Notes: generated by a model not told the origin, from the sequence alone. A DNA stretch of 64,000 nt from Thermoclostridium sp036562185 (GCA_036562185.1 DATCKN010000120.1:5304-69303); one strand, 5' to 3'. Counted from the first letter of the stretch, positions 44,411-54,062 are shown. Made by a program: numbers and translations.

Positions 44411-45196
44411 ATGGATTTTGATGTGCTGATTAATTTATGGGATGTCTTTTTATTAATTTTTGTCCGGGTTACCGGTTTATTTGTAATATCACCGATTTTT
44501 GGGAGAAGAAACATACCAGGCTATTACAAGGTAGGTTTTTCTTTTTTGCTTGCGATTATTATTTCATATTCGATACCAGTGCCGGATTTACGGGAGTATT
44601 CCAGCATACTGTATTTTATCCTGCTGGTAGTGAAGGAGTTTGTTATAGGGGTGACATTAGGATATATATCATACCTGATTACAACTTCTATATATATCGC
44701 AGGCCAAATGATTGACATGCATATTGGTTTCGGAATGGTGAATGTGTTTGATCCGTTGACAAATATTCAAATACCGGTTACCGCAAATTTTTATTTTATT
44801 TTGGCCACACTCATGATGTTGATGATAGACGGACACCATCTTCTGATTTATACACTGTGTGACAGCTTTACATTGTTCCCGATAGGAAGCAAAATTGTTA
44901 TCGGGCAATCGCTGGTTGATTTTGTTGTAAATATTTCTACATCAATACTTACGGTGGGTTTTAAAATTGCTGCGCCAATAACGGCAGCTGTTTTAATTAC
45001 CGATGTTGCACTCGGGATTATAGCAAAAGCCGTGCCCCAGGTTCATGTGTTTATTGTCGGGCTTCCATTAAAAATATTGGTGGGTTTTATTGTAATAGCA
45101 GTCACCATAACAGCATTCAGAAACATAGTCCATGTGCTGATGGGTGGCATGCAGAATGAAATTATTAATTTCCTGAATGTTATAAGGGGTGAATAA
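44411..45196 (+). CDS. fliR: Flagellar biosynthetic protein FliR
   Basis: A 261-residue polytopic export-gate protein. Key motifs are FVRVTGLFVISPIFGRRNIP, YISYLITTSIYIAGQMIDMH and FGMVNVFDPLTNIQIPV; the C-terminal region KAVPQVHVFIVGLPLKILVG is also conserved. ATG 44411 follows CAGGAGA; an upstream extension to 44390 adds seven unconserved residues. Confidence 0.95.
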   Translation: MDFDVLINLWDVFLLIFVRVTGLFVISPIFGRRNIPGYYKVGFSFLLAIIISYSIPVPDLREYSSILYFILLVVKEFVIGVTLGYISYLITTSIYIAGQMIDMHIGFGMVNVFDPLTNIQIPVTANFYFILATLMMLMIDGHHLLIYTLCDSFTLFPIGSKIVIGQSLVDFVVNISTSILTVGFKIAAPITAAVLITDVALGIIAKAVPQVHVFIVGLPLKILVGFIVIAVTITAFRNIVHVLMGGMQNEIINFLNVIRGE

Positions 45197-46355
45197 GATT
45201 TTTACCAATTCACCGGATATCAGAAAAAAACTGGTACGAAATGACAGGCAGCAATACCCTATAAGAGTAAATCTGCAGCTTTTTGCAGACAGTCAGAAAA
45301 CCGAGAAGGCAACCCCGAAAAGAAGGCAGGATGCCAGGGAAAAAGGGCAGGTTCTTTTTAGCAGGGAGATCTCTTCTGCTCTGGTACTGTTGTTTGTTTT
45401 TCTTACGATAAAAGCTCTTGGTGAGCATATCTACAACCAGATTGCAGCTCTTTTCAGGCTGTGCATGAATTCACTTGCATTGAATTTTGATGCAGGTTCC
45501 GTTAATGAAAATATAAGCCTGTTAGGGTTAATCATGATGCAATTATTGAAAATCGTCGGACCGTTACTGGCGGTTGCTTTCGTTATTGGTTTTGGTGCAT
45601 GTTATGCTCAGGTGGGCTCGCTGTTTACAATTGAGCCGCTAAAACCAAAATTAAACAGAATTAACCCGTTAAATGGGATAAAAAGGATTTTTTCGCTCAG
45701 AGGCCTTACAGAACTTATAAAATCTGTATTAAAAATTATTGTAATAGGTATTGTGGCATGGAAGAGTATAGAAGCCGAAGGTAACAATATAGCAAAACTT
45801 ATGGATTTGGACATACTGTCCATCACCGGGTACCTTGTCTCCACTGCGATGAATGTTGCCATAAAGATATGTATGTGCCTGGTTGCAATAGCAGTGCTGG
45901 ATTTTGGCTATCAATGGTGGCAGTATGAGAGAGACTTAAGAATGACAAAGCAGGAAGTAAAGGAAGAATATAAGGAAACCGAAGGAAATCCGGAAACAAA
46001 GCAGAGAATACGCAGCAAGATGCGGGAAATGTCCACCCGCAGAATGCTAAGTGAAGTGCCGAAAGCAGATGTGGTCATTACAAACCCGACCCATTATGCC
46101 GTGGCAATCGTCTATGATTCCAACAAGGCGCCCGCTCCTGTTGTCATTGCCAAAGGGCAGGATTATATTGCACAGCGTATAAAAGACGTGGCTAAGGAAA
46201 ATGGTGTGGAAATAGTTGAAAATAAAGCAGTTGCCCAGGCATTATACAAAAATGTGGAAATAGGGCAGCAGGTACCACCTGAACTTTATCAGGCTGTTGC
46301 AGAAATACTTGCTTTTGTATACAAACTGAAAGGCAAAGTTCCGGCCGAGGCATAA
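45189..46355 (+). CDS. flhB: Flagellar biosynthetic protein FlhB
   Basis: A 388-residue export-gate component. The N-terminal NLQLFADSQKTEKATPKRRQ and QVLFSREI match clostridial FlhBs; four membrane helices follow. The autocleavage motif NPTH lies in VVITNPTHYAVAIVYD, giving a substrate-specificity switch with FliK. Start GTG 45189 overlaps the fliR stop by eight bases. It is the last flagellar gene here: the usual following flhA is absent. Confidence 0.96.
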   Translation: MNKIFTNSPDIRKKLVRNDRQQYPIRVNLQLFADSQKTEKATPKRRQDAREKGQVLFSREISSALVLLFVFLTIKALGEHIYNQIAALFRLCMNSLALNFDAGSVNENISLLGLIMMQLLKIVGPLLAVAFVIGFGACYAQVGSLFTIEPLKPKLNRINPLNGIKRIFSLRGLTELIKSVLKIIVIGIVAWKSIEAEGNNIAKLMDLDILSITGYLVSTAMNVAIKICMCLVAIAVLDFGYQWWQYERDLRMTKQEVKEEYKETEGNPETKQRIRSKMREMSTRRMLSEVPKADVVITNPTHYAVAIVYDSNKAPAPVVIAKGQDYIAQRIKDVAKENGVEIVENKAVAQALYKNVEIGQQVPPELYQAVAEILAFVYKLKGKVPAEA

Positions 46356-46656
46356 CGGCATTCAATAAGAATAAAAATCCCATTTTGTAACCATTACAAG
46401 TGAATACTCGTATTTTTACTGTTGTTTACGAATCAAAAATATCCTGCAATTTTGTCAGGATAATCAGTACCTTTCAAATGCGTTTACAGGTCAATGTGCA
46501 GCATCAGCGAAACGGTGCGCTAAAAATTACCGGACAATATCTTTAATTTTTAATCAGCATAAGGATTTTATGTTATTCTATTATTGTATCAAACATGCGT
46601 CGAATGTTTTACGATAAGCTGATATAAAAGCTTAGCAATTTTAAAGGAGATCTCAG
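46356..46656 (+). other. Intergenic region after flhB
   Basis: About 300 AT-rich bases with no gene. A small hairpin TCCTG/CAGGA (about 46440-46461) lacks a T-run. AAACAT-GCGTCGA-ATGTTT (about 46590-46609) is operator-like, and AAAGGAGATCT just before 46657 is the RBS of the next gene. This is the junction where the flagellar operon ends. Confidence 0.4.
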
Positions 46657-48348
46657 ATGAAAACGTTGCTTGTGGCGATTAATTCGCAGTTTGTTCATAC
46701 AAATCTTGCAATACTGTATTTAAAAGCAGCATGCTGTGAAATTGGCAATGTTGAAACCGTTGAATTTACAATAAACGAACCGATAAATCGGATATATTCA
46801 TCAATAGTGGCAGAAAAACCTGATGTTGTAGGTTTTTCATGCTATATCTGGAATATTGAGATGGTTATAAAGCTATGTGATGATCTGAAAAAAGCGTTGC
46901 CAAATGTTATTACTGTTGCAGGAGGTCCTGAAGTCAGTTTTGAAAATGGCGGTTTATTGGCGGATAGTAAAAACGTGGACTATATTATTGCAGGTGAAGG
47001 CGAGGATAAATTACCGTATCTTTTAAAAATATTAAAAAGCAATAAAAAGCCAGATGAACAGGAAAAGCAGTGGCTTCAAAGATATTCCGAAGTAAGAAAC
47101 CTGGATATCATTCCTTCCCCTTACAGGTTTCTTGAAAAAGGTTCTATGAAAAACAGGATAGCATATATTGAAGCATCAAGAGGCTGCCCCTTCAGGTGCG
47201 CTTACTGCATATCATCGGTAACTAAAAGTGTACGTTACTTTAGCCTGGAAAAAGTTTATGAAGCAATTGACACATTGGCTGAAAGCCGGTCCGGCATTAT
47301 AAAATTTGTAGACAGGACATTCAATTGCAATGAAGAAAGAGCAATAGCCATATGGGAGTATATAAAAAAGTATCATAACCGGGGAATTGTTTTTCACTTT
47401 GAAATTGATCCCGGCCTTCTGACAGAGAATTTGCTGAAATGTCTTGAGAAAATGCCTGATGGCTTAATCCAGGTTGAGGCAGGAATCCAGTCCATACACG
47501 GGAAAACGCTTTCTGCCGTACAAAGACCCGATAGTACAGATAAAGCTCTTACGGGGCTGTCAAGGCTTCTGTCTTTCGGAAATATCCATGTTCATGTTGA
47601 TTTGATTGCCGGACTTCCATATGAGAGTTATAACGACTTCAGGCAATCCTTTAACCGGGTGTATTCATTGTTCGCCCATCATTTTCAACTGGGCTTTTTA
47701 AAGCTCTTGAGGGGATCTGAGTTAAAGAGCGAAGCAGAACGCTACGGATATCTTTACAGAAATTACCCGCCTTACGAAATTATATGCAATAACGACATTT
47801 CACCTGATGAACTTCTAAAACTGAAGGACATTGAAGCATGCATGGAAATCTTTTATAATTCAGGCAGGTTCATGCTGACATTGAAAACCATATATAACTT
47901 TACAGAAGAACCATTCGCTTTTTACGAAAAGTTGTCTTCATACATGCGGCAGAACGGGTATCTTGACAGGCCAATCAAAGCATTTGACCTTTATCAGATT
48001 CTGTATGACTATTTAAGGCGGGATTATCCGTTTATCATCCATGATATAACCGAAAGCTTAAGGTTTGACTACCTGAGCTCGATGAAGAATCCATCTGTTC
48101 CGCCGTTTTTGCTGAAAAATCATGACTATGTTTATAAAAAAGAAAGACAGAAAATGATCAGCCGGTATGAAAGCAGGCTGAAAGAAATACTTCCTCGGCT
48201 AAAAAATAAGTCCATTGATGAGATATGGCATCAGATATACATTTCGGAATTTGAGTTTTCAAAGGAAAATGCGGTGCTGGTTTTTGATTTCGGAGACATT
48301 TCTCCGGTAACAGGCTTAGCCAGCTCATATCCCCTGAATACCGGCTGA
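46657..48348 (+). CDS. B12-binding domain radical SAM protein with DUF4080 C-terminus
   Basis: A 563-residue enzyme. A cobalamin-binding-like N-terminal domain (about 1-140; VGFSCYIWNIE, VAGGPEVSFE, YIIAGEGEDKLP) precedes the radical SAM domain with cluster motif SRGCPFRCAYC (C-x3-C-x2-C, near 176-183). GGP-, E- and VEAGIQSI-type motifs follow, then a C-terminal DUF4080 domain (about 370-560). Members use SAM and an Fe-S cluster for radical chemistry; the substrate is unknown. It is monocistronic, with AAAGGAG before the ATG. Confidence 0.88.
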   Translation: MKTLLVAINSQFVHTNLAILYLKAACCEIGNVETVEFTINEPINRIYSSIVAEKPDVVGFSCYIWNIEMVIKLCDDLKKALPNVITVAGGPEVSFENGGLLADSKNVDYIIAGEGEDKLPYLLKILKSNKKPDEQEKQWLQRYSEVRNLDIIPSPYRFLEKGSMKNRIAYIEASRGCPFRCAYCISSVTKSVRYFSLEKVYEAIDTLAESRSGIIKFVDRTFNCNEERAIAIWEYIKKYHNRGIVFHFEIDPGLLTENLLKCLEKMPDGLIQVEAGIQSIHGKTLSAVQRPDSTDKALTGLSRLLSFGNIHVHVDLIAGLPYESYNDFRQSFNRVYSLFAHHFQLGFLKLLRGSELKSEAERYGYLYRNYPPYEIICNNDISPDELLKLKDIEACMEIFYNSGRFMLTLKTIYNFTEEPFAFYEKLSSYMRQNGYLDRPIKAFDLYQILYDYLRRDYPFIIHDITESLRFDYLSSMKNPSVPPFLLKNHDYVYKKERQKMISRYESRLKEILPRLKNKSIDEIWHQIYISEFEFSKENAVLVFDFGDISPVTGLASSYPLNTG

Positions 48349-48843
48349 AAGGATACCGGCCTAAAAAATATTTTCACAGGCCCTGCTTCGGGTGTTTTGT
48401 GTCATTGATCAAAAAAGCATCTTCTAAGATCCACGCTCCCCATTATATAATTAATCCTGCGTTGAGGTCTCCATATCTCTGGTGACCCAGTCCAACGCTC
48501 TTAATTTACTATACAGCATGGCTTTGAAGAGTGTTACTCTGCGTCTTAAAATCACCCGATTTTTAGTTCATGGATTGAGTCCGTTCATAATATACAAACA
48601 GCCTTTTCCAGTCCCTGAAAAAATTGATTTAATCCTTTCTGATGTTCTGATGAAATTAAAAACTCTGTGTGGTATAATAGAGAATGATATTTACAACTGG
48701 TATTCATGATACTATACTGATATAGGAAAATTAAACCATGGATATAAATAGATCGGTATTCAGCATACTTATTTGAATATTTAGCGTATTATATATAGCA
48801 AAGCTTTTCAGCATCTAAAACAAAAGAGATATGGAGATGAAGG
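48349..48843 (+). other. Intergenic region with promoter of xpaC
   Basis: No convincing gene in 495 bases. An extended -10 TGGTATAAT (48670-48678) lies 166 bases before xpaC. An imperfect hairpin CACA-CCC/GGG-TGTG (about 48376-48403) after the radical SAM gene may end its transcript. Confidence 0.4.
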
Positions 48844-49518
48844 ATGAAAACATTAAGAATCATATTGTCTTCGATAATTGCATTAACATTTTTTGCACTC
48901 TTTTTGGAAGGGTTTAACAGTTCAATTCCTGTTGCACTTGGGGCAGGAAGTGTAACTTTTATTGCCGGCATGCTTATGTTTTCACCTGCAAAAAATAAGG
49001 AACAAAAAAAATCACAGGCTAAGCCCGAGCAAAAACAGCCAAAGCAAAAGAAAAAACCCCCTATGCCCGGAGATGATGAGCTTGTCTGCGACGGCATTAC
49101 AAGGGGAGATTTAAAAAGGATTGTCAGCGAAGGGAAAAAACAAGTGGGCAGGATTGAAGAAATTGGCCTGAAAATAATGAACCATAGTGTACGGGTTGAT
49201 ATTCTTGAAATATGCACAATAGCCACCGACATATTTGATAATTTCCTGAAAGATCCCAAGGATATAAAAGAATCCCGCCGCTTTTTAATATATTATCTTG
49301 ATACAACCGAAAGGATTGTTTCCAAATATTACGAATTAAGCAAGATGACATATTTATCCGATGAAGCAAAAAAGACGCTAAAAAACGTAGAAAGTACATT
49401 AGTATTAATTAAGGATTCTTTTAGAAGCCACCTTAAAAAACTTACCGAAAATGACGTTCTGGATCTTGAAGCCGAAGTTAAGGTTTTGCAAAACACAATA
49501 AAAAGAGAGGGAATTTAA
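48844..49518 (+). CDS. xpaC: XpaC family protein (5-bromo-4-chloroindolyl phosphate hydrolysis protein)
   Basis: A 224-residue membrane-anchored protein. Two hydrophobic segments (IILSSIIALTFFALFLEGF and VALGAGSVTFIAGMLMF) are followed by a Lys/Pro/Gln-rich linker and a helical XpaC domain (about 85-215; FLIYYLDTTERIVSKYYELS). The family name comes from an old phenotype; the true function is unknown. It is next to telA, its common partner, 39 bases apart, with no terminator between. Confidence 0.85.
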   Translation: MKTLRIILSSIIALTFFALFLEGFNSSIPVALGAGSVTFIAGMLMFSPAKNKEQKKSQAKPEQKQPKQKKKPPMPGDDELVCDGITRGDLKRIVSEGKKQVGRIEEIGLKIMNHSVRVDILEICTIATDIFDNFLKDPKDIKESRRFLIYYLDTTERIVSKYYELSKMTYLSDEAKKTLKNVESTLVLIKDSFRSHLKKLTENDVLDLEAEVKVLQNTIKREGI

Positions 49519-49557
49519 TTCAGGTTAAAAGAACTTTATTCTCAAGGAGGAAAAAAT

Positions 49558-50667
49558 ATGGAAGCAGCTACAAATTCCTTGACCAATACTAAGACCCAGG
49601 TGCAACAGGCATATGATGAAATGAAAATATGGGAATCATTAAGCCCGGAAGAACAGCAGAAAGTTACCGAAATTAAAAACTCTATTGATATTACCGATTC
49701 ACAGGCCATTTTACAATACGGTATTCAGGCTCAAAGCAATATCTCCGGCTTTTCGGATACCGTACTCTCACAGATCCGCACAAAAGACAGCGGACGTGTT
49801 GGTGAAATTCTGAATGAATTGATGGTGAAAGTTAACGAGCTTAATGTAGACAGCCTTGGACAGAATGAAGGGCTTATTGGTAAAATGTTCGGAAGCGCCA
49901 AGTCCAAAGCCAAGAAATTTGTTGGCCAATATGAAAAGTTAAGCGTCCACATCGACAGGATAATTAATGAACTTGAAAAAGCAAGAATGCAGCTTTTAAA
50001 AGATATTACCCTGCTGGACGGGCTATATGATAAAAACATTGAATACTTGCATGAGCTGGATGTATATATTCTTGCAGGTTCGCTGAAACTTTCAGAAATT
50101 AATGAAAAAATATTGCCTGAATTGAAGAAAAAGGCGGAGGAAAGCAATGATCCGGTAGATGCTCAGAATGTTAAGGACATGTTAAGCCTTGCAAACCGCC
50201 TGGAGAAAAAAATTCACGACCTAAAGCTCAGCAGGATGATTGCAATACAAACCGCACCACAGATTCGCCTTATTCAAAGCAATGATCAGGTACTGGTTGA
50301 AAAAATCCAAAGCTCCATTTTAAATACAATTCCGCTATGGAAGAACCAGTTAATTATTGCTATATCCCTGTTCCGCCAGGAAAAAGCGCTGAAACTTCAG
50401 AACGAAGTTAACCGTACAACTAACGAGCTTTTGCTGAAAAATTCAGAACTGCTGAAAACAAACTCAATTGAAGTAGCAAAAGAATCCGAGAGGGGAATTG
50501 TTGAAATTGAAACATTGAAGAAAGTAAACAGCGATTTGATTGAGACTATTGAAGAAACCCTGAGGATTCAGAAAGAGGGCAGGGAAAAACGGATGCAAGC
50601 CGAAGTAGAGCTTAAGAACATGGAAAATGAGCTCAAGCAAAAACTGATGGAAGTAAAGGATATATAA
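49558..50667 (+). CDS. telA: TelA family protein (toxic anion resistance)
   Basis: A 369-residue, largely helical protein of the TelA/YceH family. Conserved parts are ILQYGIQAQSNISGFSDTVL, KFVGQYEKLSVHIDRIINEL, ITLLDGLYDKNIEYLHELDVYI and RMIAIQTAPQIRLIQSND. Members are linked to tellurite or cell-envelope antimicrobial stress, and comparative genomics places them with XpaC in stress systems. GGAGG precedes the ATG. The operon ends with a terminator at 50758-50807. Confidence 0.9.
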   Translation: MEAATNSLTNTKTQVQQAYDEMKIWESLSPEEQQKVTEIKNSIDITDSQAILQYGIQAQSNISGFSDTVLSQIRTKDSGRVGEILNELMVKVNELNVDSLGQNEGLIGKMFGSAKSKAKKFVGQYEKLSVHIDRIINELEKARMQLLKDITLLDGLYDKNIEYLHELDVYILAGSLKLSEINEKILPELKKKAEESNDPVDAQNVKDMLSLANRLEKKIHDLKLSRMIAIQTAPQIRLIQSNDQVLVEKIQSSILNTIPLWKNQLIIAISLFRQEKALKLQNEVNRTTNELLLKNSELLKTNSIEVAKESERGIVEIETLKKVNSDLIETIEETLRIQKEGREKRMQAEVELKNMENELKQKLMEVKDI

Positions 50668-50757
50668 GGTGACAGGGAGGCCGTCAGAAAGGGTTCATGC
50701 CTGTATGACGGTTTGATGGAGAATGTATTAAATTTTGTGTATAAGAATTACAAAAAC

Positions 50758-50807
50758 AACTCTTTTCTGGCAGGAATTAGTAATAATAAACCAGAAAGGA
50801 GTTTTTT
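50758..50807 (+). terminator. Intrinsic terminator after telA
   Basis: AACTCTTTTCTGG (50758-50770) pairs with CCAGAAAGGAGTT (50791-50803), 13 bp with one G-T pair, around a 20-base loop, then a run of T residues to 50807. The 3' arm also reads as an RBS before a 14-codon ORF (50810-50854). Confidence 0.75.
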
Positions 50808-50809
50808 AT

Positions 50810-50854
50810 ATGGCTTTGCCCAAAGACCACAAAAGTGATCCTGAAACAACTTGA
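50810..50854 (+). CDS. Possible 14-codon micro-ORF or gene remnant
   Basis: ATG 50810 is preceded by AAGGAG 8-9 bases away, in the terminator stem. The product would be MALPKDHKSDPETT. It ends overlapping the -35 of the ileS promoter. It may be the start of a deleted gene or chance. Confidence 0.2.
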   Translation: MALPKDHKSDPETT

Positions 50855-50880
50855 CATTGACTGAAAATGTCATGTATAAT
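50851..50880 (+). promoter_or_regulatory. Sigma-A promoter of the T-box-ileS transcript
   Basis: A perfect -35 TTGACA (50851-50856) and perfect -10 TATAAT (50875-50880) are 18 bases apart. Transcription would start near 50887, at the 5' end of the T-box leader. Confidence 0.85.
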
Positions 50881-50894
50881 ATGGTTCAAACATA

Positions 50895-51136
50895 GGGTAA
50901 AAAGCAATGACCGGAACGAGTAAGCCGGAAGATCCTTACAGAGAGCAAAGGTTAGGTGAAAGCTTTGCAGGTAATTCCTGTTGAAAATCCTCCGGTAGCT
51001 TCAAGCTGAAACTTTTTCGGAGTAGGCAAGACGGCCGGGGCCGTTATCCCCCTCACAAGTGACAGGCAATATGCCTGTAATTTGGGTGGTACCGCGTAAG
51101 TTCAACCTTTCGTCCCATTGGGATGAAAGGTTTTTT
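50895..51136 (+). promoter_or_regulatory. T-box leader (isoleucine) of ileS
   Basis: The T-box motif GGGTGGTACCGCG is at 51084-51096, where the tRNA acceptor end pairs with the antiterminator. The competing terminator stem is AACCTTTCGTCCC (51104-51116) with GGGATGAAAGGTT (51120-51132) and a T-run. In Stem I the likely specifier is ATC (50987-50989) in GAAAATCCTCC, an Ile codon, agreeing with the gene downstream. Uncharged tRNA-Ile should allow read-through and IleRS synthesis. Confidence 0.93.
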
Positions 51137-51265
51137 GCATTATTGCATTGAGCAGGTTCGTATCTTTTCTTAGATCTTCGGCAAACCTGCTTTAAGTAAA
51201 TCAAAAATTTTAGTGTAAGAAATTATTTTAAGCAAAAATTAATTAATATAGATGGAGGAATGAAT

Positions 51266-54025
51266 GTGGATTACGGACAAACATTAAACTTACCGAAAAC
51301 CGAATTCCCGATGCGTGGGAACCTGCCTCAGAAAGAACCTGAAATAATAAAAAGCTGGTATGAAAATGACATTTATAAAAAGCGCCTTGAAAGAAACGAA
51401 GGGCATGAAAAATTCATTCTGCACGATGGCCCTCCCTATGCAAATGGTGATATTCACCTTGGAACAGCGCTGAATAAAATACTGAAAGACATTATTCTGC
51501 GCTATTATGATATGAAAGGTTATTATACACCATATGTACCAGGGTGGGATACTCATGGATTGCCGATAGAAAACAGGGCTATCAATGAACTGGGATTGAA
51601 CCGCCATGAAACAGACCCTGTTACATTCAGGAAGGCATGCGAAAGCATCGCAAGAAAATACATCGACTTACAGAGGGAATCATTTAAAAGGCTTGGTGTT
51701 GTCGGAGATTGGGATAATCCGTATATAACACTGATCCCTGAATTTGAAGCAAAACAAATCGAAGTGTTTGGGAAATTGGCCGAACGCGGGTGTATTTATA
51801 AGGGTTTACGTCCCGTATACTGGTGCCCGTGCTGTGAAACAGCCCTGGCAGAAGCTGAGATTGAGTATATGGAAGACAGAACTCAGTCTATTTATGTGAA
51901 GTTTGCCTTAAAAGACGACAAGGGAAAGCTTAAAGGCATTGTTAACAGCCTTGAAAATACCTATGTAGTTATCTGGACCACCACAACATGGACTCTTCCC
52001 GGCAATGTGGCAATTTCTGTGAATCCGGACTTTGTTTATGCAGTAGTAAAAGCAGGAAATGAAAACTATATCATGGCCAAAGAGCTAACCGAAAACACAA
52101 TGAAGGTTGCCGGAATAGAAAATTACCAGATAATCGGAGAACTTAAAGGCGCTGATATGGAATATATGGTGTGCCGTCACCCGTTTTTGGACAGGGATTC
52201 CCTGGTTATCACCGGAGACCACGTTACTCTTGATGCCGGTACAGGATGCGTTCATACAGCTCCCGGGCATGGTGTTGAAGACTTTGAAGTGTGCAAAAAA
52301 TACGAAGGCCTTGAAGTGGTTGTTCCTGTTGACGGGAAAGGGTATCTGACCGGAGAAGCGGGACAGTTTGCAGGCTTGAAATATGATCAGGCTAATAAGG
52401 AAATTTTCAAACATCTTAAAGAAACAGGAGCCCTGCTTGCCGATCAGGTTATAGAGCACCAGTATCCGCATTGCTGGAGGTGCAAGGATCCTATACTTTT
52501 CCGTGCAACAGAGCAATGGTTTATTTCTGTTGAAAGCTTCAAAGACGATACATTGAAAGCAATCAAGGAAGTAAAATGGATCCCTGAATGGGGCGAAGAA
52601 CGCATATCAAAAATGGTGGCCGAACGGAGTGGCTGGTGTATATCCCGCCAGAGATTGTGGGGTGTGCCAATTCCTATTTTCTATTGCAATAAGTGCGGTA
52701 AGGAATTAATTAACAGTGAAACAATTGAGGCGGTAAAAGCCCTGTTTGAAAAAGAAGGCTCGAACGCATGGTTTGAAAAGGATGCTTCTGAAATACTGCC
52801 TTCCCATATAAAATGCTCATGTGGCCATGATACTTTCAGAAAAGAGACCGACATAATGGACGTATGGTTCGACTCGGGTTCGACCCATGCTGCCGTTCTG
52901 GAAACCAACCCTCAGCTTAAGTGGCCTGCTGACATGTATCTTGAAGGAAGCGATCAGCATCGCGGATGGTTCCAGTCATCGCTTTTAACCTCGGTTGCTA
53001 CCAAAGGAAGGGCACCATACGAGCAGGTATTAACACATGGATACGTTGTTGACGGCCAGGGAAGAAAAATGTCAAAATCCCTTGGAAACGGAATCGACCC
53101 GATGGATATAGTTAACCAATACGGAGCTGATATTTTAAGGCTTTGGGTTGCATCTTCGGATTATAAAACCGATATCCGCATCTCGCTCGACATTATAAAA
53201 CAATTAACCGAAAGCTACCGAAAAATCCGTAATACCGCAAGATTTATCCTGGGCAATATCTCGGATTTCGATCCTGAAACAATGATGGTGCCTTATGAAG
53301 AAATGGAAGAGATAGACAAGTGGGCATTAATGCGCCTTAACAGTTTAATAAAAAAAGTTGAAGATGCATTTTCACGCTATGAATTCCATAGCTTTACCCA
53401 TAATGTTCACAATTTCTGCGTCACAGATATGAGCAATTTCTACCTAGATGTGCTTAAAGACAGGCTTTATGTTTCAAAGCCCGATGACAAAAAACGCAGA
53501 TCAGGCCAGACAGCAATGTATATTGTGCTGGATTCGCTGGTAAGACTGCTTGCACCTGTGCTGGCATTCACAAGCGAGGAAATTTGGAAGTATGTTCCGC
53601 ACAGGAAAGATGATAATCCTGAAAGCATCCAGCTGAACAGCTGGCCAAAAATAAATGCCAGGTATGATAATCCTGAACTTGAGCAAAAATGGAATCGGCT
53701 GATTGAAATAAGGAATGATGTATTAAAGGCATTGGAAAATGCCAGAAATGAAAAAGTTATCGGCGCATCCCTTGAAGCTGAAATCAGGCTGAAAGCATCT
53801 GGCAGCGATTACGATTTCCTTACGGAAAACAAGGATATCCTGTCTATGATATTCATAGTTTCGAATGTTGTTGTTGATAAGGATTCTGATGCAGGCAACA
53901 TCGAAATTACCGTAGCAAGGGCGCAGGGAGGAAAATGCGAACGCTGCTGGGTATACAGTCCTTCCGTCGGAGAAAATCATACTCATCCTACTCTTTGCAG
54001 CCGATGCGTAGAAGTGCTGGGATAG
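51266..54025 (+). CDS. ileS: Isoleucyl-tRNA synthetase
   Basis: A 919-residue class I synthetase. It has the N-terminal DYGQTLNLPKTEFPMRGNLP typical of bacterial type 1 IleRS, the HIGH-type motif (IHLGTALNK, residues about 64-67), CP1 editing domain with TTTWTLPGNVA, the KMSKS motif at about 601-605, an anticodon-binding domain, and the C-terminal zinc site CERCWVYSP ... CSRC. In the first motif the last His is Thr (HLGT). GTG 51266 is preferred because GGAGG ends 7 bases before it; ATG 51260 is the other option. Expression is controlled by the T-box leader. Confidence 0.96.
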   Translation: MDYGQTLNLPKTEFPMRGNLPQKEPEIIKSWYENDIYKKRLERNEGHEKFILHDGPPYANGDIHLGTALNKILKDIILRYYDMKGYYTPYVPGWDTHGLPIENRAINELGLNRHETDPVTFRKACESIARKYIDLQRESFKRLGVVGDWDNPYITLIPEFEAKQIEVFGKLAERGCIYKGLRPVYWCPCCETALAEAEIEYMEDRTQSIYVKFALKDDKGKLKGIVNSLENTYVVIWTTTTWTLPGNVAISVNPDFVYAVVKAGNENYIMAKELTENTMKVAGIENYQIIGELKGADMEYMVCRHPFLDRDSLVITGDHVTLDAGTGCVHTAPGHGVEDFEVCKKYEGLEVVVPVDGKGYLTGEAGQFAGLKYDQANKEIFKHLKETGALLADQVIEHQYPHCWRCKDPILFRATEQWFISVESFKDDTLKAIKEVKWIPEWGEERISKMVAERSGWCISRQRLWGVPIPIFYCNKCGKELINSETIEAVKALFEKEGSNAWFEKDASEILPSHIKCSCGHDTFRKETDIMDVWFDSGSTHAAVLETNPQLKWPADMYLEGSDQHRGWFQSSLLTSVATKGRAPYEQVLTHGYVVDGQGRKMSKSLGNGIDPMDIVNQYGADILRLWVASSDYKTDIRISLDIIKQLTESYRKIRNTARFILGNISDFDPETMMVPYEEMEEIDKWALMRLNSLIKKVEDAFSRYEFHSFTHNVHNFCVTDMSNFYLDVLKDRLYVSKPDDKKRRSGQTAMYIVLDSLVRLLAPVLAFTSEEIWKYVPHRKDDNPESIQLNSWPKINARYDNPELEQKWNRLIEIRNDVLKALENARNEKVIGASLEAEIRLKASGSDYDFLTENKDILSMIFIVSNVVVDKDSDAGNIEITVARAQGGKCERCWVYSPSVGENHTHPTLCSRCVEVLG

Positions 54026-54037
54026 CAGAAATAATAA

Positions 54038-54062
54038 GGCCAGGGTTAAGGCAACCCTGGCC
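54038..54062 (+). terminator. Hairpin after ileS
   Basis: GGCCAGGGTT (54038-54047) and AACCCTGGCC (54053-54062) form a perfect 10-bp GC-rich stem with a 5-base loop. ATTCTGG follows, without a T-run, so read-through into the M42 genes is possible. Confidence 0.5.

Noticed and set aside
48482..48709. 75-codon plus-strand frame between the radical SAM gene and xpaC
   Set aside because: No RBS before the GTG, no recognisable domain, and the probable xpaC promoter (48670-48678) lies inside it.
51001..51204. 67-codon minus-strand frame
   Set aside because: It is antisense to the T-box leader and terminator, which explain this sequence fully.
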